Shown here one piece after another: positions 8,309-16,474 of a stretch of 53,080 nt of DNA (its first letter is position 1; each line of letters opens with the position of its first letter). Location of the stretch: NCBI GenBank assembly GCA_964557085.1, contig CAZKYS010000002.1:1-53080 (forward strand), given 5' to 3'. The notes under the pieces are model-generated. The model ran no database searches and was not told where the DNA came from. It saw only the letters and a program-made list of their open reading frames with translations. This DNA comes from Pseudaquidulcibacter sp964557085 (lineage in GTDB: Bacteria; Pseudomonadota; Alphaproteobacteria; Caulobacterales; Aquidulcibacteraceae). The position numbers and the translations under genes were made by a program.

Positions 8309-9354
8309 TTGCGGCTTGAAAGTGATTTAGAATATTCACTTAAGCGCATAATTAGGCGTTCGAAAATTTCTTCTTGTGGTAAATTTGTGGTTTTACACTT
8401 TGCATCAGCAAGGATTATTTCATGTAATGCGCGTTCTATTGCTTTTCGGTTCCAAATATTGGCTTGGCGAATTATAATATCTTGATCTTTCCAGAAAATA
8501 CCACTGCGCTTATCTTTTACAATCTCAGTAGCGGTTCGACCATTTGCAACTTCTGAATATATATTGTTCAAAAGCAAACAACGACGCATTAATGCGTTTA
8601 TCATTGGTATTATGGCGCTACCAGTTTTTAAAAGACGATTTGAAGCAATCAGACACACTTTTGAATTACCAACAAAAAGTGCGTTTACCATTTCATCAAT
8701 ACCGCTTTCGCGATTATTTACGTTAAGCGCTTCAATCGCATCAAGCCCTATTTCATTGCCTTTTCCAACATAAAGAGCGAGGTTTTCCATTTGCGCAATT
8801 AAAGAATTTGAATCATTGACCGTATCGTTTAGAATTGCATCAATTGCATCTTTATTGATAGAAACATTTTCAGATAAAGCTTTGGCCTTAATTATATTAA
8901 TTAATTCAAGTTTTGTCGGGTCAAAAAGTCTTATAATTAATGCATTATCAGATTTTTCAAACGCCTGAACCATTTTTGATTTATTATTAATACTGGATGA
9001 GAATATAAGTATTGCACCGCTTAATTCAATTTTATTGGCGTCAATATCGCTTAATAAAGCGGATAATTTTGATGAAATTGAATCGTTTCGTACGCGAATG
9101 ATTGCAATAGATGAATTACCAAAAAGACTAGCAGCACATACTGAATTTTCAAAACTGGCAAAATCGCGGTTAATATCATCTTCGCTAAATCTATTGATAT
9201 CGCAATTTGGAAAATGTGCCTTATATATTCTTGACGCTTCAATTATGTGCTGTTCGCAAATGCCTGAATCTGGGCCGTAAACCATGAAACAACGTGCGGG
9301 ATTTGGTGATTTTAGTTCCCGTAAGGCTTCATCTATTTTCTTTAAAGCGACCAT
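8305..9354 (-). CDS. holA: DNA polymerase III subunit delta (HolA)
   Basis: Clamp-loader subunit that opens the beta sliding clamp. Seen in 349 residues: the family pattern of an N-terminal AAA-like domain with CFMVYGPDSGICEQHI and SIAIIRVRND, a middle region with LIAQMENLALYVG, and a helical C-terminal collar domain ending in a conserved LAxA/K-type segment. Identified from motifs and from the alphaproteobacterial leuS-lptE-holA order. The ATG is two bases after the lptE stop. It converges on parB with a four-base stop overlap. Confidence 0.93.
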   Translation of the reverse strand: MVALKKIDEALRELKSPNPARCFMVYGPDSGICEQHIIEASRIYKAHFPNCDINRFSEDDINRDFASFENSVCAASLFGNSSIAIIRVRNDSISSKLSALLSDIDANKIELSGAILIFSSSINNKSKMVQAFEKSDNALIIRLFDPTKLELINIIKAKALSENVSINKDAIDAILNDTVNDSNSLIAQMENLALYVGKGNEIGLDAIEALNVNNRESGIDEMVNALFVGNSKVCLIASNRLLKTGSAIIPMINALMRRCLLLNNIYSEVANGRTATEIVKDKRSGIFWKDQDIIIRQANIWNRKAIERALHEIILADAKCKTTNLPQEEIFERLIMRLSEYSKSLSSRN

Positions 9355-9356
9355 AA

Positions 9357-9848
9357 TTATTTATTATGCGATTTACGAAGAATTTCCAACCAAATCCTAT
9401 CGCTAATCACATTTGATAATTTATCTTCTGCATCAGCAGCAAAGGCAACTTCACCATAAGCGTTACCAATGACGTCATAACCACTGGATTCTGAAAAACT
9501 GCCAATAATTTTAGGTTCATTACCAATTCCATCTAATTCATAGCTTACATTGGAAGTTACAATAGTTCTCGTTGTAAATGAATTTTGCCCAAGGGCGGCA
9601 TTAGAGAATGAGTTTTTAATTGTTATTTTTAAAACTCTTGCGTTTGAACTTTCAGAATTGCCAAATTTACGGTTTAATTGTTGCCCAACCAAATATCCAA
9701 TACGACCATCAATCGGTTTTATATAAATTGCACCAAGGCCGCTTTCACCATTCGCATATAATGGCTGAAACCCACAGGCATTAAGGGGAATGATGAAGGC
9801 AAGGGCAAAAAAGCCAATAAAAAATCGCTTGAAAATAGATATAGGCAT
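9357..9848 (-). CDS. lptE: LPS-assembly lipoprotein LptE
   Basis: Outer-membrane lipoprotein that plugs the LptD barrel and delivers LPS to the cell surface. Seen in 163 residues: a signal peptide with lipobox LNAC (Cys about 25), followed by GFQPLYA, the hallmark start of mature alphaproteobacterial LptE, then a beta-rich domain. It sits between leuS (three bases) and holA (two bases) on the minus strand, the conserved operon order. The overall sequence is weakly conserved, as usual for this family. Confidence 0.9.
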   Translation of the reverse strand: MPISIFKRFFIGFFALAFIIPLNACGFQPLYANGESGLGAIYIKPIDGRIGYLVGQQLNRKFGNSESSNARVLKITIKNSFSNAALGQNSFTTRTIVTSNVSYELDGIGNEPKIIGSFSESSGYDVIGNAYGEVAFAADAEDKLSNVISDRIWLEILRKSHNK

Positions 9849-9851
9849 AGA

Positions 9852-12479
9852 TTAATCCGTAACGATATTAATAATTCGGTCTTTCACCAAAATAAACTTG
9901 CGGATATTTTTTCCCGCCAAGTGAGATTTAACACCATTCGCGCTTTTGGCAATCACCTCTATTTCATCTTGGCTAAGCCCTTTTGGAACAGTAATTTCAT
10001 CGCGTTTTTTGCCGTTGATTTGAATTGGCAAAGTTACTTCATCACTTGTAATTAAGCGCGCATCCGCAATTGGCCATGCTGCCTTCATGCAATAATCTTC
10101 ATTGCCAATTAATGTCCATAATTCTTCCGACATGTGCGGCGCAAATGGCTGTAGCAATTTAAGGAAAATCACCAATGCTTCATGGCGCGCATTAATATCA
10201 TTTTCCTCTTTTAAATCATCGAATTGACGCATTGTATTTAATAATTCATACAAATTAGCAATCGCAGCGTTGAATTTAAGCTGGTCAATATAGACACTAA
10301 CATTTGAAATGGCTTTATGTGCAGCCTTCATAATTTCCAATGCTTTGCCATCTAAACCATCAATTGAAATAGGTTTAATTTTTGAAATATCAGTGTTTGA
10401 AATATGATTATAAAATAAATTCCAAACCCTTGAAACAAAGCGTGACGCGCCTTCAATACCTGATTGTGACCATTCAAAATCCCTATCCGGCGGTGAATCA
10501 GATAATACAAAGACACGTGCAACATCGGCGCCATAATTTGCAACGATATTTTCGGGGTCAATTGTATTTTTCTTTGACTTCGACATTTTTTCGCTTGGGC
10601 CAATTTTGACCTTAACACCTGTTTCGGTAACGAAACAATCCTTACCATTAATGGTTACATCTGACGGATATAACCAATCGCCACCTTCAGATTTAAAGGT
10701 TGCGTGTGTTACCATGCCCTGTGTGAAAAGATGATTAAACGGCTCTTCAACATTTACATGCCCAATTTTTTTCAACGCGCGTGAAAAGAAGCGTGAATAT
10801 AATAAATGCAATACTGCATGTTCAATCCCGCCAATATAATGATCAACAGGCAAGAAATTATTGGCTTCTTCAACATCGGTTGGTGCATCAGGATTTAGGC
10901 CACAAAAACGCGCCCAATACCATGATGAATCAACAAAAGTATCCAAAGTATCGGTTTCACGAACCGCCGCCTTACCACATTTAGGGCAATTAGTATGTTT
11001 CCATGTTGGATGCGCATCAAGCGGATTGCCAGAACCCTCAAAACTTACATCTTCTGGCAATTCAATTGGAAGATTTTCAATTTTTTCTGGAACTGCGCCG
11101 CATGAATCGCAATGAATGATTGGAATTGGGCAACCCCAATATCTTTGACGCGAAACGCCCCAATCACGAAGGCGGAAATTAATGGCCGCTTCGCCGCGCC
11201 CCAATGCAACCATTTTATCAATTGCCGCGCGTTTACCGTCGACAATATTCATTCCATCTAAGAATTGTGAATTATAAATTGTGCCATCATCTGTATAAGC
11301 TTCGTTGCCAACACTAAATTCATTGGCATTTGCGTCATTTGGCAAGATTACAGGCGTAACATTCAAATCATATTTACGGGCAAAATCCAAATCACGTTGA
11401 TCATGTGCAGGGCATCCAAAAACCGCGCCGGTTCCGTAATCCATCAAAACAAAATTGGCAATCCAAACCGGAACTTTGCGGGTTTCATCAAACGGATGAA
11501 TAACTTCAATACCAGTATTAATGCCACGCTTTTCTTGGGTTTCAATTGCCTCGGCTGTAACCGCGCTTAATCTGCAAGACTTATTAAATTCGGCAATTTC
11601 GTTGTTTTTTTCTTCTAATTCTTTTGCCAATGGATGATCGGCTGCAATTGCAACAAAACTTGCACCAAATAAAGTATCTGGGCGTGTTGTATAAACCTCA
11701 ATTTGTTTTGCGGCTGATTTATCATTAGCTGCAATATCAAATTTGAATTTCAAACCTTCAGAGCGGCCAATCCAATTGGTTTGTTGGCTAACCACACGCT
11801 CTGGCCATTTATCTAAAGTTTTTAGGCCATCAATCAAATCATCTGCAAATACAGTGATTTTGAAAAACCATTGGCTTAATTCACGCTGTTCCACCAAAGC
11901 GCCAGAGCGCCAACCACGACCATCAACCACCTGCTCATTTGCAAGAACGCATTCATCAACAGGGTCCCAATTAACTTTGGAGTTTTTACGATAAACAAGG
12001 CCAATATTGAACATCTCGGTGAAAATTCTTTGTTGATGCTTGTAATAATCTTTATTGCAAGTTGCTAATTCGCGCGTCCAATCAATTGAAAGGCCAAGTT
12101 GTTTTAATTGCCCTTTCATGGTTTCAATATTTGAATAGGTCCAAATGCCAGGGTGCTCACCACGTTCACGCGCCGCATTTTCCGCTGGAAGGCCAAAAGC
12201 ATCCCAACCCATTGGGTGTAAAACTTGATATCCTTCGGCATGTTTACGGCGGGCAATAACGTCGCCTAATGCATAATTACGAACATGCCCCATATGAATG
12301 CGCCCTGACGGATAAGGGAACATTTCCAATACATATGATTTTTTTCTATTTTTATCGAATTTTCCGCATTCAAATAATTTTGCATCATCCCAACGTGCGC
12401 GTTGTTTTGCTTCGATAGATTTGGCATCGAATTTCGCTGACATATTGGTTTTGCTTGGGGAATTAATTTCGCTTGTCAT
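9852..12479 (-). CDS. leuS: Leucyl-tRNA synthetase
   Basis: Class I aminoacyl-tRNA synthetase charging tRNA-Leu, with an editing domain. Seen in 875 residues: the HIGH-type motif in PYPSGRIHMGHVRNY (about 55-70), a CP1 editing domain including TTRPDTLFGASFV, a WYWARFCG segment, KMSKSKKN near residue 630, and a C-terminal anticodon-binding domain. The length is typical. The start used here is ATG at 12479 preceded by GCAGGAAA; a second in-frame Met is 12 codons on. The 5' leader contains a perfect 15-base hairpin at 12501-12535 and a rhizobial-type repeat. Confidence 0.97.
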   Translation of the reverse strand: MTSEINSPSKTNMSAKFDAKSIEAKQRARWDDAKLFECGKFDKNRKKSYVLEMFPYPSGRIHMGHVRNYALGDVIARRKHAEGYQVLHPMGWDAFGLPAENAARERGEHPGIWTYSNIETMKGQLKQLGLSIDWTRELATCNKDYYKHQQRIFTEMFNIGLVYRKNSKVNWDPVDECVLANEQVVDGRGWRSGALVEQRELSQWFFKITVFADDLIDGLKTLDKWPERVVSQQTNWIGRSEGLKFKFDIAANDKSAAKQIEVYTTRPDTLFGASFVAIAADHPLAKELEEKNNEIAEFNKSCRLSAVTAEAIETQEKRGINTGIEVIHPFDETRKVPVWIANFVLMDYGTGAVFGCPAHDQRDLDFARKYDLNVTPVILPNDANANEFSVGNEAYTDDGTIYNSQFLDGMNIVDGKRAAIDKMVALGRGEAAINFRLRDWGVSRQRYWGCPIPIIHCDSCGAVPEKIENLPIELPEDVSFEGSGNPLDAHPTWKHTNCPKCGKAAVRETDTLDTFVDSSWYWARFCGLNPDAPTDVEEANNFLPVDHYIGGIEHAVLHLLYSRFFSRALKKIGHVNVEEPFNHLFTQGMVTHATFKSEGGDWLYPSDVTINGKDCFVTETGVKVKIGPSEKMSKSKKNTIDPENIVANYGADVARVFVLSDSPPDRDFEWSQSGIEGASRFVSRVWNLFYNHISNTDISKIKPISIDGLDGKALEIMKAAHKAISNVSVYIDQLKFNAAIANLYELLNTMRQFDDLKEENDINARHEALVIFLKLLQPFAPHMSEELWTLIGNEDYCMKAAWPIADARLITSDEVTLPIQINGKKRDEITVPKGLSQDEIEVIAKSANGVKSHLAGKNIRKFILVKDRIINIVTD

Positions 12480-12500
12480 AGTTTTTCCTGCATACTCGTT

Positions 12501-12535
12501 ATTATCTCATTTCAAACAAATTGAAATGAGATAAT
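12501..12535 (-). repeat. Perfect 15-base hairpin in the leuS leader (B-type module)
   Basis: Arms ATTATCTCATTTCAA (12501-12515) and TTGAAATGAGATAAT (12521-12535) around a five-base loop. It is 21 bases before the leuS ATG on the minus strand, with no T-run on either side. It is 15 bases from an A-type repeat (12551-12594), almost the same spacing as between the A and B modules at 47859-47955. It is therefore best read as the second module of a composite repeat, though a leader role for leuS is possible. Confidence 0.7.
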
Positions 12536-12550
12536 CGACTAATTTGTTAA

Positions 12551-12594
12551 TCGCGTTTCTATCCAAAAACCGCTAAACACTTTTTGGGAAACGC
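12551..12594 (-). repeat. Rhizobial-type palindromic repeat, A module, diverged copy
   Basis: Read on the minus strand it begins GCGTTTCCCAAAAAGTGTTT and continues AGCGGTTTTTGGATAGAAACG. It aligns over its whole length to the two identical copies at 47859 and 47960. Differences fall in paired positions: GCATTTC/GAAATGC becomes GCGTTTC/GAAACGC and CCGAAAA/TTTTCGG becomes CCAAAAA/TTTTTGG, so the hairpin is preserved. Confidence 0.75.
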
Positions 12595-12685
12595 TTTATA
12601 GGGCAGGTCAATCACAGCGAAATGAACATGCCCAAAAGAGCATTTCACATTTCAACTGAATCGCAAAATGACTCTCTTTCTTGCT

Positions 12686-13174
12686 TTATTTATTTGATTC
12701 GAGGGTTGCAATACGCAATTGACGCGCACGTGTCAAAATTGCATTTTCAATCTGCAAAGATGTATCTGGATCAACACTTGCATCAACCCAATCATTGCCA
12801 CTTTTAGTTTGGCGGAAAACCTGAACAGCAATACCATCAGCACGAAGGCGTGTGTCAAGAATGAAAACTTGAATTTTAAAGCGCTCATCAGGTTTTTCAT
12901 TGCTTGAATGCCAATCCGTGATAAAGGTCCCGCCAAACGGATCCGCTGATAAAGTTGGCATAAAGTTCAAAGTATCAAGTGTAGCACGCCACAAAAAGCC
13001 ATTAACACCAATGCTTGCGCCGCCAGGTTTTACACGCGCCTTGCTGACGTTTTTGGTTTTAACCACATTAACATCATTACTAGATGCCTGTGTAGATTTA
13101 AGCTTATGTGCGCAAGCACTTACGGGGGCAATTAATGCCAAAATCATTAGGGATTTAAGCGCAGTATTGCGCAT
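12686..13174 (-). CDS. DUF3576 family lipoprotein
   Basis: 162 residues from ATG 13174. Signal peptide with lipobox VSAC, then a disordered linker, then the domain with GVNGFLWRATLDTLNFMP, SADPFGGTFITDW, FKIQVFILDTRLRADGI and a C-terminal ILTARAxQLR-like helix; this is the pattern I know for DUF3576. The function is unknown; outer-membrane anchoring is inferred. I preferred the ATG at 13174 (TTGGAGAAG upstream) to the GTG nine codons earlier (13201). It lies upstream of leuS on the same strand, 206 bases away. Confidence 0.85.
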   Translation of the reverse strand: MRNTALKSLMILALIAPVSACAHKLKSTQASSNDVNVVKTKNVSKARVKPGGASIGVNGFLWRATLDTLNFMPTLSADPFGGTFITDWHSSNEKPDERFKIQVFILDTRLRADGIAVQVFRQTKSGNDWVDASVDPDTSLQIENAILTRARQLRIATLESNK

Positions 13175-13600
13175 TGAACTTCTCCAACTTAAAAAAGACA
13201 CGTGCTTATAGCATTATGGGTTAAATATGCCACAATGAAAAAGCAATTAAAGCAATATTTAGCTTTAGACAAGCCATCAGCTTTGGCAAGAAGCAATTGC
13301 CGCGATTTATATTAAAATTCATAGAGGTTGACTTAATTTTATAAAACCAGCGGGTAATATTAAACCAAATTAATGAATCAGTGTCATAAAAGCAACGATT
13401 TAGACAAAATGACGGATAAATCACCAGAATGAACATTTGTGAATGAAAAGCGCCTTGAAAAAACATATAATGAAATATAATTGTAACAATGCATATTTAG
13501 ATTTGTATAAGTTTTGCTAAACTTTGCTTAATGTTTTGGTAGGATTATCGAGTTTAAGAATGTTGAAGGCTTATTAAAAGCTTGGTTTGGAATTATCGAC
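13175..13600. other. Intergenic region of about 425 bases between divergent genes
   Basis: Very AT-rich, without a convincing gene. Seen: a small palindrome ATTGTAACAAT at 13480-13490 and a weak promoter-like pair on the plus strand (TTGAAA at 13455, TAATTG at 13478, 17 bases apart). It must hold promoters for the DUF3576 gene and the NtrZ-like gene, but I cannot place them with confidence. An 81-codon open frame at 13221-13466 on the minus strand was rejected as noise. Confidence 0.5.
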
Positions 13601-14029
13601 GTGAAAAAGTTTGGATTAGTTTTGGTATCATTAGTATGCATGGGCGCTTCTTTTGCGTCTGGCGCTGCTTATGCTGATTCAAAACAAACAGTTACACGCT
13701 CTGCTGCGCCATGGTATGAAAGATTTACCTTTGGTTCTGAATTTGATTCCGGTGTTAATGCTTGGACGCCACGCGGCGAATCTAAAGCAAGCCTTAAATT
13801 CAGCCCTAAATCAAAATGGGGTGTAACTTTTGGCATGAAAGAGCAATCACAAAGACCAAATGATTTACAAAAAGGCCAAACTAGCGCCGGTGCATTCTAT
13901 GATTTGTCAAAAAATCTACGAATTGGCGGTCAAGTTGTGTTGCCTCAAGATAATTTCTCACCTGTTGATCGCAACAAAAAAGATAAATCTGGCCCAAGTG
14001 TTAAAGTTGAATCTGCATTCCGCTTTTAA
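13601..14029 (+). CDS. Probable NtrZ-family periplasmic protein
   Basis: 142 residues. A signal peptide (cleavage after AYA, about residue 26) is followed by WYERFTFGSEFDSGVNAWTP, a SKWGVTFGMKEQ segment, SAGAFYDLSKNLRIGGQV and a terminal ESAFRF. This repeat of two short beta units and the ESAFRF end resemble the NtrZ family, a periplasmic protein described in Caulobacter as restraining the sensor kinase NtrY; I assign it from memory of the family pattern. No ntrY/ntrX is in the window. The ending in Phe also resembles small outer-membrane proteins. The start is GTG at 13601 with a weak ribosome binding site. It converges on the next gene with a four-base stop overlap. Confidence 0.55.
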   Translation: MKKFGLVLVSLVCMGASFASGAAYADSKQTVTRSAAPWYERFTFGSEFDSGVNAWTPRGESKASLKFSPKSKWGVTFGMKEQSQRPNDLQKGQTSAGAFYDLSKNLRIGGQVVLPQDNFSPVDRNKKDKSGPSVKVESAFRF

Positions 14030-14598
14030 TTTTTAAAACTTACGCCTGCAAATCCTTTTATTCCAGTATTTTCCAGTCTTTTTGCGGTTTTAATATTAAT
14101 GCCGCCAAGTGCGATTATATTCGCCTTTGGAAAAAACTTGCATATGTTTGCAATTTTAATTGGCCCCAGTGGCCTTGTTTTCGCACTTGGACTTTGCGAA
14201 AAAAATGCAACTGAAAGCAAAATATAATCTGCATTTAAATTTATGGCGCGCTGAATTTCGCGCAAATTATGCGCCGATGCGCTTATTTTAAAATTTGCAT
14301 TTTTATAATTAAGATAATTTTTTCGCGATGCAGGCAGGTGAATGCCTTTAATATTGTTTTTCTTGGCGCTTTTTGTATCAATTGTTGCGAAAAAACGCTG
14401 TGGTTTTTTAAGATTGGTAATTAATTTATCATCACCATAAGTTCGTAATATAATTTCAATATAATCATTTAATTCCAAATCTAATTCCAAAGGATGTAAG
14501 GAACGCATGGGGTCGGTAAGAGCAAAGACTTTAAATTTGCGATTTCTACGATATTGATATTTTGCAAATTCATTAATTTGTTTTATTAGCACTTTCAT
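14026..14598 (-). CDS. ThiE/TenI-like thiamine phosphate synthase family protein
   Basis: 190 residues from ATG 14598. A TIM-barrel pattern of the thiamine phosphate synthase/TenI family is visible: GIHLPA (compare GVHL), ISASAHNLREIQRA (the S-x-H-x6-A motif), a NADYILLS strand, a short loop ending GPIKI, and IIALGGINIKTAKRL (phosphate-binding GGI). No ThiE substrate-loop consensus is obvious, so it may be a TenI-like or degenerate paralogue. Its ATG shares bases 14597-14598 with the divergent yggS-like ATG. Upstream codons up to 14733 are in frame but lie wholly in yggS coding sequence, so I cut them. Confidence 0.75.
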   Translation of the reverse strand: MKVLIKQINEFAKYQYRRNRKFKVFALTDPMRSLHPLELDLELNDYIEIILRTYGDDKLITNLKKPQRFFATIDTKSAKKNNIKGIHLPASRKNYLNYKNANFKISASAHNLREIQRAINLNADYILLSVAFFSQSPSAKTRPLGPIKIANICKFFPKANIIALGGINIKTAKRLENTGIKGFAGVSFKN

Positions 14599-15265
14599 GG
14601 AAAATGGTTTTAAAGAATTTGATAAAAGGCGCAATATGATTTTGGAACAAATCAAAATTGCGGCGAAAAATTGTAATCGTGACGAAAATGAAATTACTTT
14701 GGTTGCGGCATGTAAAACCCAAACAAATGACATTGTTGAAAATGCAATAAATTTTGGTCAAAAAGTGTTTGGCGAAAACCGCGTTCAAGAAGCAATTCAA
14801 CATTTTTCCAATAATAAACACGATGATGTTCAAATTCGTTTAATTGGCCCATTACAATCAAATAAAGCCATTGATGCCATGCAATTATTCGATGTTATTG
14901 AAACCCTTGACCGGCCAAGCCTTGTAAAAGAAATTGTAAAATTGCGTGATAAAGGCATAAAAACTCCGCAATTTTTGATACAAGTTAATATCGGGGAGGA
15001 GCCGCAAAAAGCAGGCGTTTTGCCAGCGGATTTTGATGGTTTTCTAAAATCGCTAAGGAATGAATATGAAATTAATCCAATTGGCTTAATGTGTATACCG
15101 CCTAATGGAATGCCTTCGGGGCCTTATTTTGCATTATTGGCAAAAATGGCAAAAGAAAATGGCCTAAACCAATTATCAATGGGCATGAGTGGTGATTTTG
15201 AAACCGCAATTAAATTTGGCGCAACCCATATAAGAATAGGAACCGCGCTTTTTGGCGAACGTTAA
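14597..15265 (+). CDS. YggS/PLPBP-type pyridoxal-5'-phosphate homeostasis protein
   Basis: 222 residues, single-domain alanine-racemase-like fold that binds PLP and buffers its level. Seen: the PLP lysine in AACKTQ (Lys36), FGENRVQEA, RLIGPLQSNK, FDVIETLDR, QVNIGEEPQKAG, LMCIPP, LSMGMSGDFETAIKFGATHIRIG and FGER at the end. Only about six residues of a longer MSxD motif vary. The ATG at 14597 aligns with family N-termini; another at 14636 (AAAGGCGCAAT upstream) is possible. It is divergent from, and shares start-codon bases with, the ThiE-like gene. Confidence 0.9.
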   Translation: MENGFKEFDKRRNMILEQIKIAAKNCNRDENEITLVAACKTQTNDIVENAINFGQKVFGENRVQEAIQHFSNNKHDDVQIRLIGPLQSNKAIDAMQLFDVIETLDRPSLVKEIVKLRDKGIKTPQFLIQVNIGEEPQKAGVLPADFDGFLKSLRNEYEINPIGLMCIPPNGMPSGPYFALLAKMAKENGLNQLSMGMSGDFETAIKFGATHIRIGTALFGER

Positions 15266-15789
15266 GCCAAAATTTCAATTGCGCTATTTGTTGTTGCTAT
15301 AGATAATAATTTTCGTAAATCTTCTATTTTTATTGCAACGCACCCTTCGGTTGGTTTGTAATTTTCATGTGCAACATGAAGGAAAATTGCCGAACCCATT
15401 TTATCCACAATTGGGTTGTCATTATGCCCCAAAACCACACAAATATCGTATAATTCGTCTTTGCGCCAAAGATGTTCGGCGGAAACTGGATATGGATGGG
15501 TAACAAATTTATTGTAATTTACATCGCCTGATGCATCGCACCATCCAAAATTCTCTTCGATAGCGATTGTTTCAAAGGGTGAAACTGGCTTTTCTACTTT
15601 ATCGGCACGATAATAGATTTTACGAATTGGCCATTTGCCAATAGGTGTTTTTCCATCACCTTCACGTTTTAAAGATGCATCAATCGTACCGTTCTTCCCA
15701 AGGGCACATTTTATCCATTTTCCGTCAATTTTGATTTCGCCCTTATTGGTTCCATCATCAGAAATAACTTTAAAATTCATATTCTTCAT
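15262..15789 (-). CDS. L,D-transpeptidase family (YkuD domain) protein
   Basis: 175 residues from ATG 15789 (another ATG at 15780, a TTG at 15813). A bare YkuD catalytic domain without signal peptide: KTPIGKWPIRKIYYRAD, VVLGHN, and the active-site H-x8-C region HENYKPTEGCVAI with the nucleophilic Cys. Such enzymes form 3-3 peptide crosslinks or attach lipoproteins to peptidoglycan; the missing signal makes the location unclear. A perfect TATAAT on the minus strand (15825-15830) lies about 36 bases upstream. The stop overlaps that of yggS by four bases. Confidence 0.85.
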   Translation of the reverse strand: MKNMNFKVISDDGTNKGEIKIDGKWIKCALGKNGTIDASLKREGDGKTPIGKWPIRKIYYRADKVEKPVSPFETIAIEENFGWCDASGDVNYNKFVTHPYPVSAEHLWRKDELYDICVVLGHNDNPIVDKMGSAIFLHVAHENYKPTEGCVAIKIEDLRKLLSIATTNSAIEILA

Positions 15790-15818
15790 CTTTATGGCTT
15801 TGCAAAATTTCAATTCTA

Positions 15819-15830
15819 TATAATATTATA
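15819..15830. promoter_or_regulatory. Back-to-back -10 boxes of a divergent promoter pair
   Basis: TATAATATTATA is a palindrome holding a perfect TATAAT on each strand: 15819-15824 for the response-regulator gene and 15825-15830 for the YkuD gene. The -35 regions are poor on both sides. For the plus gene the expected start of transcription is within a few bases of its ATG (15833), and no Shine-Dalgarno sequence is present, which points to a leaderless mRNA. Prediction only. Confidence 0.45.
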
Positions 15831-15832
15831 GC

Positions 15833-16474
15833 ATGGCAAAGAAAAATAAAATCTTATTATTGGATTTTGATGAAATTCAAGGCAACGCAATCAGTGATTT
15901 CCTATTGGGATTAGGCGATTTTGAGCCGGTGTTAAAAAACAGTATTGATGATAAAATCAATGAAATCAGTAAAATATCACTTATAATTCAAAATCTAAGT
16001 GATAAAAATTCCCAATTAGAAAGTGGAAAATATGAAATTCCAATTCTAATAGTAGAAAATAAAAATACAAAATCAAAATTTGCAAATCAAGAAATTATAA
16101 AAAGCCCATTCAGGCTTCAGCAATTAGAAGTTAAAATCCGCGCCATATTGCGCCAGCGCGAATTAAATGCCCTCGAAAATCTTTCAATTTTTGGCAATTC
16201 TTATGTTGCCGCGCGCCATGCATTGGTTGGTCAAAACGGTGAAGAATTAAAACTAACCGAAAAAGAGGTTGAAATTATTGCCTATTTAAATCAAGCGCGC
16301 CCAAATTGTGTGTCGCGCGAAGAATTATTGCGCGAAGTTTGGCGCTATAATGAAGGTGTTACAACCCACACACTCGAAACCCATATATATAGATTACGTC
16401 AAAAACTTGTCACGCTTTTAGGTGATAAAGAAGCGCTTATCACCGATGAAGGTGGTTATAAATTAATTGGTTAA
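15833..16474 (+). CDS. OmpR/PhoB-type response regulator with degenerate receiver
   Basis: 213 residues. N-terminal receiver-like domain (about 1-110): it has ILLLDFDE where the acidic pocket should be and IIKSPFRLQQLEVKIRAIL, the conserved Lys-Pro-Phe region, but the strand that should carry the phosphoacceptor Asp reads SLIIQNLSD, so phosphorylation is unlikely. C-terminal winged helix: LKLTEKEVEIIAYL, SREELLREVW, TLETHIYRLRQKL and GGYKLIG, typical of OmpR/PhoB DNA binding. A non-canonical, probably phosphorylation-independent regulator. No histidine kinase lies nearby. The stop overlaps the GntR stop by four bases. Confidence 0.85.
   Translation: MAKKNKILLLDFDEIQGNAISDFLLGLGDFEPVLKNSIDDKINEISKISLIIQNLSDKNSQLESGKYEIPILIVENKNTKSKFANQEIIKSPFRLQQLEVKIRAILRQRELNALENLSIFGNSYVAARHALVGQNGEELKLTEKEVEIIAYLNQARPNCVSREELLREVWRYNEGVTTHTLETHIYRLRQKLVTLLGDKEALITDEGGYKLIG

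Noticed and set aside
13221..13466. 81-codon open frame in the intergenic region before the NtrZ-like gene
   Set aside because: No ribosome binding site, no recognisable pattern, and composition like non-coding AT-rich DNA.
14599..14733. N-terminal extension of the ThiE/TenI-like frame
   Set aside because: Lies entirely in the yggS-like coding sequence and is not conserved-looking; ATG 14598 is preferred.
15401..15409. DnaA-box match TTATCCACA; a second on the opposite strand at 32924-32932
   Set aside because: Single, isolated, and inside the coding sequence of the YkuD and DUF1287 genes; no cluster or AT-rich unwinding region was found, so no origin of replication is called.
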